This document shows, piece by piece, positions 1-14,000 of a DNA stretch of 64,000 bases. Every line of letters begins with the position of its first letter. Position 1 is the stretch's first letter. The notes beneath the pieces were generated by a model. It was not told where the DNA came from. It was given only the letters and a program-made list of their open reading frames with translations, and did no database searches. Location of the stretch: the NCBI GenBank assembly GCA_940337035.1, contig OW679195.1, positions 172,828,015 through 172,892,014 of the forward strand, in the 5' to 3' direction. Position numbers and translations under genes: made by a program. Origin of the DNA: Agriotes lineatus. Lineage: Eukaryota > Arthropoda > Insecta > Coleoptera > Elateridae.

Positions 1-3000
1 TGATGAGGATGAGGACAACTCCATGGTGACGTATGTTACCAGTAGCACGTTGTCACTAATATAATTGTTTCCGCAATAAATTTATTGATTGTCTACATGT
101 TACCACAAACACAGCAAATGCGTTACCTCACCATGTCATTTATTTTTTCCGAATCCCGTTAAAGGCGCAGAGGCCACAATAATAACTTTAGAAGACTTTA
201 TTAACATCGTTTCAATAAAAGGTCTTCCCAATGCTTCTTTCCGTAACGGATGTAAATCCAAAACTTTAGGTAAATTAAAAATTAGATTTTCTTTCAGTTG
301 ATCAATTTTGAAATATTATTAATCTATTATTCAAAGGCAGTCAGTGGCATTTGCAGAATATCTACAGCATTCATCTACAAATGTTAATATCGCAATAATT
401 TTTTGACCTTATAAATTGATTTGATTTAGCGCTGCCTTAAAGTGTATTAGAGACATTTATTAAAGTCTCTCAAAGATGTCCACTATAAAATTTCTAAAAG
501 ATCAATATTTTACCTCGAAGTATAAGATATTTAAATTGAAAAGAAGAACCCCTATCTGATATTATGTATGAAGTTATAAAATTTACATAAACACTAACTC
601 TTGACAGTCGCAAACATATAGGTCAGTACAGATTATTTGTAAGGAATTATAAACCGTGGGAAAACGAATTTTTTGGTAGATGTGAAACGTAAAAGTCACG
701 AAGTGTCTAAAAGTGTTGTACTGTTCGTTGTGACAGCTTGCGATATGAAGACTGACATTCAGTTATGTACTACAACTTAACAGTGCTACTGGAAAATCGT
801 CCTTCATAATTCTCAGCCTCTTCTGTAATGCCATATAATTATTTCGCGCAATCGTAACGAAACGTGTACATACTTTTGAAGATCGCCGTCATAATAATTG
901 CATATAATTAAAAGAAATTGGCACACACTACTGCTGAAAACTTTATTTATTCATAAAAAATGTGACTAATCGAAGTACCCAACAAATTTATAAATTAATG
1001 TTGTACAAGAGTTTTCAGTTACAAACGTTAATCAATAGTATTGATACATTTTATTGCCTATTATAAATGTTTGCAACTAAATTAAAAGAACATTCAAAAG
1101 ATTAATTGTTTTTACGATATCTACCTTCAAACAAATTCAATAAAATTTTGTTGCGAAACTGTAATTTAGAATAATATTTTAATACATATTCAACAGAAAA
1201 CCACTAGTGTTTGTACTTTCTCCTGAATAAACCATAAAATTCTTAGATTTATTTGTAGATACTTTACATGCAACTTTCATACTCTTTGAAAAATATTCAT
1301 AACCACTTTCTTTTTCCATATTTAAACAAAAGGATCTACTCCAATCTTATGTTAAAATAAATTCTAATTTAAATGCCAACATAATTTTGTAACAAATTTC
1401 TAAATTTTTAAATTATAGGAAACGAGTGATTCCACCTTCATCTAAGTTTTTGTGAACATTTTATTAGAACGAACCCGGAAACCCGAGCGTATGTAAAGTT
1501 CTCGTGGAGATACGTCTGTACATTTTATAATAACAATTATTGAAGCTTGAAAGGTTAATACTGTCCCAAAATCGCGCCCTCTTTACACAAGCACCTATAA
1601 ATTCGAGCCTTGCCCGTTACAGTTTGTTCATTGTTAAGCAATAACATAGATAACCGAAACTGTCCAAGTCGAAGCATAAATCTACTACAAGGATAACAGC
1701 AACAGTTCCCAGCATAAGTACTTTGTCAAGTTACCTTTTGAACCTCAGCTATGCCAGTACAAGTTGCCGTTTTTAAGAGGTGACAAAAGGCTTCAACAAT
1801 AGATTAATACTGGCGCCATTAATTGTTGCTCAACATAATTAGGCTTCCTCACTGCCTCAATTATATCAAGGTCAACACTGATGTAGTAGGTGAGGCAAAA
1901 CCAGATAGTGAGACAAATCCGGCTCGAATGTTTTCAATCTAATTATATACCTTGTATCTGTTCTTAAAAATTGTTTACTTTTAGTTTAATTGCATTTTAG
2001 CAGGAGTACGCGATTGCCGAGTTCTAATATTGCTTAAATGATAATATGGCTAGATCACTAAACACATAAACAGAACTTGGAATCTTCCTTTCTTGAACAA
2101 TGTTAATTTCGAATTAAAATTGGCATTAGGACACGTAAATACTTGCTGTTATCATTCTAACTTCTACATTTTTCATTTTAACGCACAAATAAGGTAGTTC
2201 CTAAAGCAAATACAAATATAAAAGATAAATTCTTCATATAGCGTTTAGAAAAACAATTTATACAGACACTATGTGCATTTATTTTTTATTGGGACAATGA
2301 ATTCCCAGAAATAACTACTTTACCAATTAATTTAATAGTAGTTACAAAATAGGTATTTATGTACATAGGTATTTATGTACCAAGGGCATTAGAGGATGTT
2401 TACGGCCGTTGGAAAGCGACAAATTTACAAGCACGACGGCTTCTGACCTGAGGGCTTGTAAGTGGCCTGAGGGCTATAAACATCAAATAATGTCCGTGGT
2501 GCATACGGTTTACTTTCCACTTTGAATACTTAAATAAACTGAAAAGCTTATACACCTTGTACGTACCATAGCAAATAATAGATAAGTGAAAAATAAATTA
2601 ATATGTATATATATATTTTGGAGTTTTGTATACTTTTAAGCACTTTGAGAGGTACTTAACTACAAATAAAGTAAAGTGATAAACGTTTGATGCTTATACA
2701 ATTACCAAGCCCGACAGTATGTATTTACAATTCGAGCATTTGCAATAAATTATGAACAATATTAGTTCTGTTCTTGCTATAGAATAATGCCTCGAATATC
2801 TTTTAAACGTGTCCATTATTGGCCCTAACTTATTGATTGCAAATGGCCACTGTTTTTTTCTTTCACAAAGGCTATGCAAAGAATAGGAGCTCATGCATTT
2901 TAAATATAAATATAATAAAATAAATCTTTATATTAACTGTTTAACAGATAAAGATTGCTACCCAACGCAAAATTCATCGTAAATTCTAAAAAGTCTGTAT

Positions 3001-4298
3001 GTTAAAACTTAACAGGAGTTATAAAATAAGGCAGTAAGATACTAGTAAGATTCATAACGAGTTACTGCAATTGCTCTATTTTTAAATTTCAGAATTGTAG
3101 ATATTTTGCAATGTAATTGTTCGCAGAAGTCGTTAGAAGCGAAACTATAACTCTAAAAAAGTCTTGCCATGTTTCAAGGTTTAAAAAATTTCAAAATACA
3201 AAAACTGTAAAATTTAAAAACCTTTCTGATGAAGTTTTGTGAGTTACAAGCTACAGCTACCGGGTTTGAAAGTTGTAAGACCTTTTGAATTAATAAAAAA
3301 GATCAAAATTTACCTCAATGTTTCTATAATAAAAAAAACAGCTTGATACTTGAAATAATTATGTATAACAAGTGTTATACTAAATCATGATTGTTAAATT
3401 TTGATTAAGAATCTGTCAAGTGATACCAAATAAATAAAAAATATTCCTATCCCTTTCTTCATAAAAACATTAAAATAGTAACGAGAATATTTTTAAGACC
3501 AAATCTTAAGAACAACGTTTTTATTTCCTCTGGAAATGCTTGAACATACTATTAAGTGAAAACTTAAGAATACTTTTTGAGAAAAATTTTGTTTTCGGCA
3601 AGGTTTGCCTACTTAGGAAATAATGTTTATAGGAAATACTATACCTACAGTTTTCAAAATCAAACCAACGTAATCTAAAGTTTCTGATATTCAAAAAAGT
3701 TACTGCAGATTTTTACCTTAAAAATACTTTAGGGTATTTGATTTTAATTAAGAATCTGCCAGGCGACAAATTAAAAATGTTCCTGTTCATTTGTTACTAA
3801 AAAAATCATTTGTGAGAAGATATTTTTTAAAATTAAACATCGTTGAAAAAGCTGTTCTGTATCCCACTGGAATGATTGAATATGGCATAGATTATTGTAT
3901 ATACATACATTTTCCGGCAAGTTTTTTTCTAATTATGGACTAAGGTGTATGGCAAATATCCAATATAATAATTATATAAAAAATTAAAGCCATAGAAATT
4001 GTTAAAAATTATAAGTTAATTTTGTTTTTTAATTTAAGCAATTCGGTAGAGTTACCGATGTTAATAAAGGATTATCAGGCAGTAACAATTAATTCAAAAT
4101 ATTCGGAGCCATTTTTTACTAAAAAATTAAAATAGCAACTAAGTTGTCTTTAAAACTAAATATTTTTGAAAAAAATGTTAAAACATCCGTTAAATGCTTT
4201 AGTATGCATATACATACCTAGGTACAATATTAAAAACAATTCCTAAGAAAAAATACTTAATTATAGAATGTTATAGCAAAATCTATAAAATTATAAAG
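1..4298. other. AT-rich non-coding stretch (probable intron of the ZP gene)
   Basis: No convincing gene. All frames are short and of low complexity. The only recognisable structure is near 2,355-2,520, where a slightly GC-richer patch begins with a 17-nt sequence (2,373-2,389) that recurs inverted at 10,861-10,877. Given exon 4 at 7,865-8,076 on the minus strand, this stretch should belong to the following intron; no further ZP exon was recognised in it. Confidence 0.5.
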
Positions 4299-4559
4299 TT
4301 TATCTACTCCTACTGTATAATGGCCATGAATTATGATTCATAATTCATGGTTTGCAGCCAATCATAAAATTCTATTTTCATAATACAATAGTTTGCAAGT
4401 TGCAACCAATCAGAAAATTCTATTTTCATTATTCAATAGGTTGTAGCTAATCAAAAAATTCATTCTTATTAATAAATGACTTTTGAAGTTAACAGCTGTC
4501 ACAAATGTCATAATTCGGAAATATGAACACAAAACTCTTATTCCATAGGAGTAGATAAA
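4299..4559. repeat. MITE-like element with 14-bp terminal inverted repeats and internal tandem repeat
   Basis: The ends are TTTATCTACTCCTA (4,299-4,312) and its exact reverse complement (4,546-4,559). Inside are a 27-bp palindrome near 4,324-4,350 (13-bp arms, one-base centre) and about three degenerate direct copies of a 45-bp unit (4,349-4,490) with the core CCAATCANAAAATTCTATTTTC. No coding potential. The size and TIRs fit a non-autonomous DNA element; the superfamily is not determined. Confidence 0.6.
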
Positions 4560-4583
4560 ATATCGTATTACATTCGGGATTAT

Positions 4584-4640
4584 GGCCATTATTCACTCAG
4601 ATGACTTGCGCCACGCGCTTTATCTTCATGAATAATGGCT
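4584..4640. repeat. Short foldback hairpin
   Basis: Arms GGCCATTATTCA (4,584-4,595) and TGAATAATGGCT (4,629-4,640) pair around a GC-rich loop containing GCGCCACGCGC. The shape resembles the small hairpins at 38.7, 39.5 and 40.0 kb. Function unknown. Confidence 0.5.
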
Positions 4641-4933
4641 GTCATACTCGCTCATATAATATTATATTATAAACAACTAAGTATCGAAGTGTATCAGGCG
4701 ACATTAATAAATTAAAAATATTCCAAAACCACTTGTAATTAAAAAAAAAGGAAATAGTAACGAGATTATTTTGTAAAAATAAATATATGAAAAGCCATAC
4801 TTTTGGCAAGGCTTTTCCAATTCTGGAAAATGCGTAATTTTATTAAATAGCATCGCAATATTCCAATTTTTCTATAATTTTCATAAAAACAGTAATTTAA
4901 ATATTTGCTTCATTACAATATTACACTCTTATA

Positions 4934-6105
4934 CAGGGTGTCTCAAAAAGAATGGGACACCGATTAGTCATAGATTGCTTACGTCATAATAAATTGATTA
5001 AACCTAATATAGCTTTGTACAAAGTCCCTTCTGTAAGAAGTTATAGGGCCTTGAACTTCAATTTTTTATTTTTTATTTTTTTGTTAATTTACACAAATGT
5101 AGAGATTTCGATTTGAATTTTGGTATACTTACTTACTATTATATACTGCAATAATAGGAAAAATTTCATAAACTAGACTTGACTGTAAAGGGCACTTTAC
5201 CTAACTTTTAAAACTTCTTTTAGCTCTAACTTCGTTATCGGTAACATTTTTTGGAATTTTACGTTATTATCTGGAAGAGAATCTAAAATAATGTACTCTT
5301 AGTTCATAAGCGTAAGAGCAACCGTTTACCTTAAAATGCCCATCAAAGGTTTTTGGCTGTCACTAAGACATGTAATTATTGAGTAGGCATGATTACAAAA
5401 ACAATGGTCATCTAGTAAAAAACAATGATAAATCAATTAATGATATTAGTGACATAAGAATTTGTTCTCTTATGTTTAAGAAAATGCCGCTACATAACGA
5501 ATTCTCCAATGCTGAAAGGTTCGTTATGTTGCAGCATTTTCGTAAGCACAAAAAACAAAAAACTGATGTCACCAACGTCATTATTTGAATTCCTGTTGTT
5601 GTTTACTAGATTACAACCATTACCCATTGTTTTTGTGATCATGCCTACTTGATAATTGCACGTCTTCATGTCAACCAAAAACCTTTGATGGGCATTTTAA
5701 GGTAAACGGTTGCTCTTACGCTTATGAACTAAGAGTACATTATTTTTGTGTATTTTAATTCTCTTTCAGATAATATCCTAAAATTCCAAAAAATGTTACC
5801 GATAACGAAGTTATAGCTAAAAGAAGTTTTGAAAGTTAGGTAAAGTGCCCTTTACAGTCAAATCTAGTTTATGAAATTTTTCCTATTATTGCAGTATATA
5901 ATAGTAAGTATGTATAACAAAATTTAAATCGATATCTCTACATTTGTGGAAATTAACAAAAATATAAAAAATAAAAAATTGAACTTCAAGGCCCTATAAC
6001 TTCTTACAGAAGGGACTTTGTACTAAGGTATATTAGGTTTAATCGATTTATTATGACGTAAGGAATCTATGACTAATCGGTGTCCCATTCTTTTTGAGAC
6101 ACCCG
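4934..6105. repeat. Long foldback (inverted-repeat) element, about 1.17 kb
   Basis: The two halves are imperfect reverse complements over about 580 bp each, meeting near 5,510. Both ends carry the subterminal hairpin GGTGTC...GACACC (4,937 onward and up to 6,103). The flanks are TAT/ATA-rich, so a TA-type target duplication is possible but not provable. The arms differ by scattered substitutions, so this is not a fresh duplication. No open frame of note; small frames in it are by-products of the symmetry. Likely a non-autonomous foldback DNA element sitting in an intron. Confidence 0.75.
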
Positions 6106-7864
6106 TATATTATAAGGAAATATAATAATTTTTATAGATGCTTCTTATAGGCCATTCAGTACACACAAAAACATATAAATTTTTTTGAAGTTGGTATACA
6201 GTGTGTCCAAGATAAGGAGGGCCAGTATGGGGATCTCGGTAACTGTAAGAGATACAAATTTGGTTAAATGGAAGAAAGTTGTGCAATTAAAAGACTAACA
6301 AAATTACGTCTAGAAATCCTTGATATGATTCTTCGTTTTTGAATTATCGCAAAAAACCGAATTTTTGGATTTTCTATTTTATTTTTTTCTGGCGTTAATA
6401 TTAAAGTTAGAGCGAAACTGATTAAACTTCCTTAAAGCAACTTTCAGTGGAATTTACGATTGCGTAATCAATTTTTTTATCCAACGTTTCGTTTTTGAGA
6501 AATCATCATCAACTTCATTTTTTTAAATACGGTCCTGGTTTTTTAATGCTAAATTTGTGAAGTCCTTTTTATTCTGAATTCAACAATGTACCATATGTTA
6601 TGGTTTAATTACGTTTCGAGCTATTTTTGATCATCACCAGAAAATTTTTACGATACGGACCTGCATTTCTCATAATTTTGTAAAAATAAGTTCACACAGT
6701 AAGTTAGGCGTTTTTAGATGCCGTTAAAATATTGAAATGCACATCATAATATCATAATTCAGTGTCAAAGTACATACTCTTCTGGAAATTTTGTCTGAAC
6801 TTTTATAAAATGTAATAAAAATACTTATTAATAAACGCTACATCAGTAGCATCCAACCCAGTATTTGTTAAATATCCTTAAAAGTAGTTATAACAGATGC
6901 TAATTAAATGTCACACTCTTAACCTATTTGTTTTAGTAACTTTTTGTAAGTACATTCCTAGATAAAGGATGAATTTTGGAAATACACTCATGAAATTTTA
7001 GAAATCAAAGGCCACTTTTTGTTTTTATGTTTAGTGAACAGACTATACATGGCACACTTCTCAAGAGCATTACTTAAACAGTAACGCTCGTAAATCTTGT
7101 AAAATAGAACAAAACTCATATGGTAAACTATTCGAAAGGCAGAATCCCTGTAAAAAAAATAGTTAAACAAAGACTTTCGTAAAACTAAAATTCGTTAAGA
7201 AGAAGGTCCATGCATATAGATTTTTGTATTGCTGAATAGCAACTTTAACCCTATTATTCTTCCTATAAAAAAATTCAAAAAATTTACTTTAATGTAATAT
7301 CATTGTTCACACTTTGCTAAGTACTTTTAAAAAATGCCAGTGTCACAAACTGAGAATGTGGGAAACACTTACTTAATTTATAGCGATAAAGTGTGAAAGG
7401 CCAATAGCAAAAGGTATCAGATAATTTACAATTAAATCTGCAACATTTTAACTTTACCGCTCTGAATTTTAAAAGAATCCTTATTGGAGTTAGTTTATAT
7501 AAATCTTTTTAAGATAGTATGAGGAAGCATCCCTTAAATGTATCTGTTTAGGAATAATCCTACATATAAAGGGTGCAACAAGCAACAGTCAAGTATAACA
7601 TACTAGCGGCCAAATGGATAGATGTGGTTCTCTTTAATGGCATTCTTCAACATGAACACTTTTTATGGCTAAGGCAGTTCACTAGTCGCGGAGACAAAGC
7701 GTTTTGCGCGAAACATGGCAGGAAGGTGGCCATTAGCGCCCTATTATGGTTTTCTAGTATTTCCATTGTAAAGACAACCATAGCGCAATATCCGGCTACC
7801 GACGTTTCTCTGCACAAACCGACACAAAGAAGCAATTTCGCTGAAAACAATCAGATCGACTTAC
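6106..7864. other. Intronic non-coding stretch with repeat fragments
   Basis: From about 6,196 the sequence GTGTGTCCAAGATAAGG begins a repeat-like block to about 6,700 of the type seen at the ends of dispersed insect repeats; no partner end was found. Around 7,600-7,860 base composition becomes more balanced next to exon 4, which could reflect conserved intronic sequence. No exon is called: the frames on both strands there lack matched splice sites. Confidence 0.4.
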
Positions 7865-8076
7865 CAGTTCGGTACTCATGGTGTTGCACCCCCGCAGAGG
7901 CAGGCTGTACTTGACGGGGGAGTGCTGTTGGACCCATTCCACCATGCAGGTGCTGTTCTTGGATAGTCCTCGAGGGTACACCATTCCGGTGAACCTTCCG
8001 GAGCTCGTGCTAATGCTAACCACGATTTCGTTGCTGCTGCACTCGACTCGCACATCCGACACCACTTCCTGCGAAC
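7865..8076 (-). CDS. ZP-domain protein, exon 4 (start of the zona pellucida domain)
   Basis: A 212-bp exon encoding the N-terminal half of a ZP domain, the extracellular polymerisation module of insect apical-matrix/cuticle proteins. Visible marks are VSDVRVECSSNEI, GRFTGMVYPRGLSKNSTC and SLPLRGCNTMSTEL, with the Cys of VEC, STC and RGC in the order expected of ZP-N. The acceptor is TTTCCTGCAG (just right of 8,076) and the donor is CTG followed by GTAAGT (just left of 7,865). The exon starts with two bases that complete the single base left by exon 3 and ends on a codon boundary. It is distinctly GC-richer than its surroundings. The next exon, expected to hold the rest of the ZP domain, was not found and should lie left of this window. 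Which insect ZP protein this is cannot be stated. Confidence 0.85.
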
Positions 8077-11000
8077 CTGCAGGAAATCGTACACGTTACA
8101 ATCAGACGCACGCTAGACCCGGCCATCTCTGGCTAAGTCATTTATATTCAAGGAGAGCCAACTGCACCCGTTGTAAGCTCCGTTCCTTCGCCTTTTTTAG
8201 CAAGGACTAAAATTGGGTTATGGAGTGATGCGTATGCGGAAATAATACAAAGCCTTGCAAGGACGGAATCGTCTCAAATGAATGTAATTTGGTGCTTTAA
8301 TTTTGAGGCAATTTTTCCAATAGCGGCGTTTACAAAAACTGAACGTTTATATACATACAATAATTTTAGTAAAGTTCGGAACACTACACTCCATCGAACA
8401 GTTTGGTCTGAGAATTATTTTCAAAACTGAATTTACATAGAAAGATCCCCCACAATAATATAATTGATGTAGATGTATGATAAAATTCCAATAAAACAAA
8501 AGTGTTGATTAATTAACTTCATACATTTAGTATAGATTTGGATTTATTACAAAAGCAAAATAAAGATTTCCCCCACAAAAAATATCTAGGGACATCAAGT
8601 CAAGAGATCGTGAAAACCAACATGTTTCCAAATCGTCTAATAATCCTACCACTAAATAATATTCTTCATTGATGCGTGTACTGTTTTCCCATCTTGCTAA
8701 AATTATATTCTATCAAGTAGATAGTTCCACCTGATTGTGTTCTAGACTGACAAATATCTAGCATATACTTAGCGTTTAGATGTCAGAGTCACATTTACAG
8801 CTTGAAGATGTTTATAGTCAAATAAATATATACAACTACAACGAAAGAACCAACACCACACCCAGCATAGTGTCTTATAAATAACATTTGAATGCTGTTC
8901 GTCGCACACAATATATCTCTTTTCTTTACTTCTTGAAAACGTATTAATTCTTTCGTGTTCGGTTTATGTATACATACATTGCAACTCTAATTATTACTAT
9001 AAAGAATTCTGTAATTAATTTTGCTGCATGAAAGGATGGATATATGGATTACATGTTTGATAATGATATCCTTAGTAGGTAGGCACAATTTGAACACAAA
9101 CAATCGTTTTGAACTACAGTGGTTCCGAAATACATCATTGGATTCCATGCTTTTAAAAACGTTATGTTAAATAGACAATATTTGTTATTTGTTACCATTG
9201 TCTTATGTTTATTAATTTAATTTTATATGTGCACTAAATAAATACGTCTTATTAAATGTTTTTATGTTATTCTAAACCGTAACTACTGTTTAACTGTGAT
9301 CAGTGACCACCCTATATAGGTAAAAATGTTCATAATGGGCTAGGTCGGATACATTACGATTTTTACCGATACGTCTATTATTTCAACAATCGCCACCAAT
9401 GTTACGCGTTACTATGAAAATACAGTTACTGTCCTAAAATGCGACTAAATTTTCCCTTATACAAATAACGGTGTTATATGTACATAACTATTACGAAAGT
9501 TTTCAAAGCTGTGCACCTAACATAACCAATCAAAAACAGTTACCACGAGGTGATTATTTTAGCACGTAAATCTCTATGGCTACACTTTAAACATTGTGCA
9601 TTTCTGCAAATATCTAAAAAATGTATTTAATAATGAGGTCTCGAGCTTAACTGGATTATTTACAAAATACAATAATAAATCAAGGGATGAAGTTCACTAC
9701 TAATGTACTATTTTAAAATACTGTGTAAGTGCACAGAATAGCATTAATAATAAACTATGTATTCAAGTAACAGGCTTTGTTTTTAGAATTATTTTTACTT
9801 AATGGATGAAATCAAAATACATTGTTTTTAACACTCTGTCTGTATCAACAATAATAACAATAGACATGCCAACCTTGGGATTTTTAGAAAGGCAATTAAA
9901 AGCCTATACAATGACGTCGTGGCTGACTATGACTTTATTTAAAAAATAATTTTTTGAATTATATCACCACAAAACCTTAACGAACATTAATATCAGTCAT
10001 TAACTATATTACAAGGTACACTAATAATGACAAAACAATGTGAATGTGTCTCTTAAGAAGTTTCCATTATAAAAAATATTTGTTATTACGATCAAACAAA
10101 GAAAAAAAATAATGTCTTTGATTAATCTGGATATTTTACCTAATTTAGCAAAATCTCTCTTTTAGAGTTTCTAAGATGTCCATGCAGACCACGTTGTGTT
10201 CGATACACTATATAATAACATTTTTTAAGCAACAATTAGAGAAGCTATTGTTTCAAAACAACTTTATGAAAGGTTTAATTTTTCTTTTGCTTTTGATGCT
10301 ACTCTTAACTCAAATTATAAGATAAAAAACGCATTACCCAAATTAGAAGTTAGTTTTCGACGTTTAACATTCCTGGCCATTGTATGTTGCATTAACAACT
10401 ACGTTTTAAGAAATCTTATTATAAAACAACATCTTACAGGTGGGGTCCTTTGACCACATTTCAAAGCAGCCACTTATGTAGAACTTAGATAATGAAGCTT
10501 TTAAACGTAATAGTATTTATAATAATTATTTTGGTATTATTGTAACAGTCATGAGTTTTAAGGGTTTTACAAAAACCATGAAAATGGGTTTTTCTTAAAT
10601 AATCGTTTGCTACTACTAGAAAACGTTACAATCTTTTACGTACGACCGGGCGGAATCGGAAACTATTTGTGAAAGCGTAATGTGTCACTTTACAAGCCAA
10701 GGGCCATAAAGTACTTTACGGCCCGTTATGCTACACTAAGCGGGCCTTGTTTGTGAGTTTGACAACTAATGAACACATTGTAAGTTGCCAAAATTTATCA
10801 AAATTATAAATCTGGTTGTAATTGTGAACCTGTCGCTAGGTCTTGGGCCATAACCTTTTTATGCCCTTGGTACATAAGTAAATATTATGTATTGTATTTA
10901 ATTATTAATACCAACGTGTTTTTATACACCATTTGCGATCGCCAAACGATGTTAAAAATAATGTCTGTATAACAATTGCTTTATATACGAACAGAAACAT

Positions 11001-14000
11001 TAATAAAAGCACTTGCAATTCTAACTTTCAATTCCAAATACAAATAAAATAAATATTGGGAACCTTGAAAGTTTTAAAAAATTACTAAATGTAATTACCT
11101 GAAGTCTTCATAAATCTGTTGAAAAATTTCACATGCTATTCAAAAACAAGGACGTTATATATTACATAATGTATGCATATTACACAATCTTTTCAAAACG
11201 TAGAATTTTGTAAACTACAATTCTCATATTACATATTCCCTTTAATTAGAATCATTTAAAGAATATTTTATCGACTTGAGTCTTTTTAGACAACTAATAT
11301 AGTAAAAATTGTTGACTTATTGTGAACACCAAAACAGGTCCTAAAAACGAAATATTGCAAATCCTTTCCGTTTAACTATTTTAAAACACAAAATATATCA
11401 GTTAAAACAAACTATACATCGCATTTCATTCTTTCAAAATCTGATTTATTTGTTTGTTACGAGTAGTTTAAGCTTCACAGTAACTTTTTAAGTTGATATT
11501 TCACATACGCAAAAGAAAATTACATCTGAAATTACTGCCTGCTTATCAGGTGGGGTTCTTTTAACACTTACATACATAAATGCCGGCCCTGACAGATACA
11601 CATCAGTGGGTTTGGTTTTCATGTACACGATATGAAAAATGTAGCAATTTAAAGTAAAATAAATGAACAAAGGGAAACGATTTAAGCAGTTTAGAAATAA
11701 GTATTTTTTAAGTATAGTTATTCAGCGAGGATTCTTAAAAAAAGGTAGGTACTAACACTTGTGGAAGGCATGTATTCAATCTTATTGTTCATCCTGTTAG
11801 AATCACAAACAAATGAATTACTGCCCTAATATTTTCAACTATCAAATCTAAAATACTCCTTTCGGCTTTTCTTAACTCTAAAACCTATATATAATTATGC
11901 AAACCGCTATTGAAGAAATTGCTACTCCAAAACATACGTTTCCTACCAAAACATCCAAATTACAGTTTATTTTCAGCAAGTAGCAATATCTACACAAATA
12001 ATTCGTGAGTTCCAAAAAAAAACTCATTTAGGGTAGGCCTTGGAAAGAAAGATACAAAATCTAGTCATGTCTTAACTTAAGTCTATAGATGAATGTCAGA
12101 TTGCATTTTGATTATGAAAACATCTGTCACTGTGACAGGTAAACGTTTACTGCATTAATTCTATCAAGCAAAAAGGAAAATAAGATGGCATGTACACAAC
12201 AAGAACGAGTGTTTTGTATATTTTTAGGAAAATAGTTCAAGGTCAAGATGTAATTTAGTTCTCTCTGACTTATGGTAGTTCATTTGCTTCAATGGTATGT
12301 CTTTAAGTTACGGCAAACTTCAATTTGACCATGGCATGCTGAGAATGAGTTTTTTTAATATATGAATCGATTTCTAAACGAATTGTTTTCCCAAGAAATT
12401 TGACGTCGTCAACGAAGAAAATCAAACCAACTCGCTTGTAAAGAACAATTCTAAACAATACTATATGCCTTCCTGTTTCATAATAAACTATTTTTAGTAA
12501 AAATGATTGCAGCTGTTTCTTGAATAATTCATATAAAGCACACTAAATCCTCACGCGATCATTCTTAAACACTTAGTTTGCTATCCTTGTCTTGAGTTTA
12601 ATCTTGTAAGTAAAACACTTTTAATATATTTTGGACTCTAAGCACACTTGATTTTAAAATGAATAATAATGAAGAACTAACTTTAAATTCCATTCCGTTC
12701 GCTATTTAAACCAGCAATCATTTGCTAAGTCTCTATAGAAAGTTTAGTAAAACATTTATTAGTTATCTCCGTGCTCTTTACTACAATAGATAATAATTTA
12801 AAAAACACAATGTTGAAACGAGCTGCCCCACGGCAGTGGATACCTCGGTCGGTTTGAAAGGAACAGTTATTGATTATCTTAAAAATTTAACGGGACTGAA
12901 ATTAATATTTTATCTAGCTAGTTTTTTCTATATTTTTAATTATCGCTGGATGTTAGCATTACACGCTTCATGTAACTGTAAGCAACTAATGATACTTGTG
13001 TCAAAGTTGGAAAGGCGTTGAAGAGTTTAATGTTTTTATTGGGTACTCTTGGATATAGATGGACGCTCATGAAAGTGGTGACTGATTTTGATTGTATATA
13101 ATTGATCTCAGTGACTGATACCTTTGATTAATGTTTTTTTTTCAAGCCCAAAGTCGATTGAAAATAAAGATTAGTAACGAATAGGTTATTTATTAATCGC
13201 CTAAGGGCCCTAAGGTATTATTTGCCTCTTTATTTACAATCACTTGAAGTGGGAAAATGCAAGAATTTTATAATAAAAGCAATCAACATTTTTATTTGAT
13301 TTAATTTAATTTAAAAACAACTTAAGGATGACTATTAGACAACAATTTCAGAATTCTATAGTTATCGGTAAATGTTTCTATTTCTATCTATTTTACGTCT
13401 TTACAAAAATAATTAACGAGATTGAATTTATAACGTAGAAGGCGACAGTGAAGCAGAACCATATTCCTGTTAGTATTCTTCATTGTACAGCCGCATAGAC
13501 TAATGTCCATCGTGCACAATTACATTTCTTTCCATCCATGCTACTAAATTATCAACTATAATTAACAGCAGCATGAAGTTCATTACGATTTCATTCTCTT
13601 TCACAATCTCAGACGTTCTAAATTAAAGAAATTATACAGTGCATTATTACTTTGGGCGAGGACGTAACTCTGACGTATCCCCACTTCAGTCATCCAGATA
13701 TTCAAGTGACATTTAACGAAAAATAAAGAACTGGTTGCATTCACGGGACCAAAACTTTCAACCCACATTCGGATCCATTATTTGTTAAGCATTTCGTAAC
13801 CGACGCTTCAAAGACAGGACTGAATCGAGACTACAAGATTAAACCGTTGAAAAGGTGATGGGTTGCTCCTCGAATTCTCGCGAAATTGTTGGGAGCTTTC
13901 CATATCGTATAAAATCGTAACTAAAACGACAATCCCATATTGGACGTCAATTTCTAGACAGCAGGCACGTATTGATGTTATCTAACATTCCATATTAAAT

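Noticed and set aside
2..80. Possible 3' end of a plus-strand gene: DEDEDNSMVTYVTSSTLSLI, stop, then AATAAA at 75-80
   Set aside because: Only about 20 codons are visible, with no family match, no splice acceptor in view and a polyadenylation signal only 10 nt after the stop. Chance cannot be excluded.
5379..5678. Two frames of 69 and 62 codons near the centre of the 4.9-6.1-kb foldback
   Set aside because: They arise from the near-palindromic centre and are related to each other as opposite strands.
7573..8210. Plus-strand frames of 110 and 113 codons across the ZP exon
   Set aside because: They mirror the minus-strand exon 4 and its intron edges and lack any domain resemblance.
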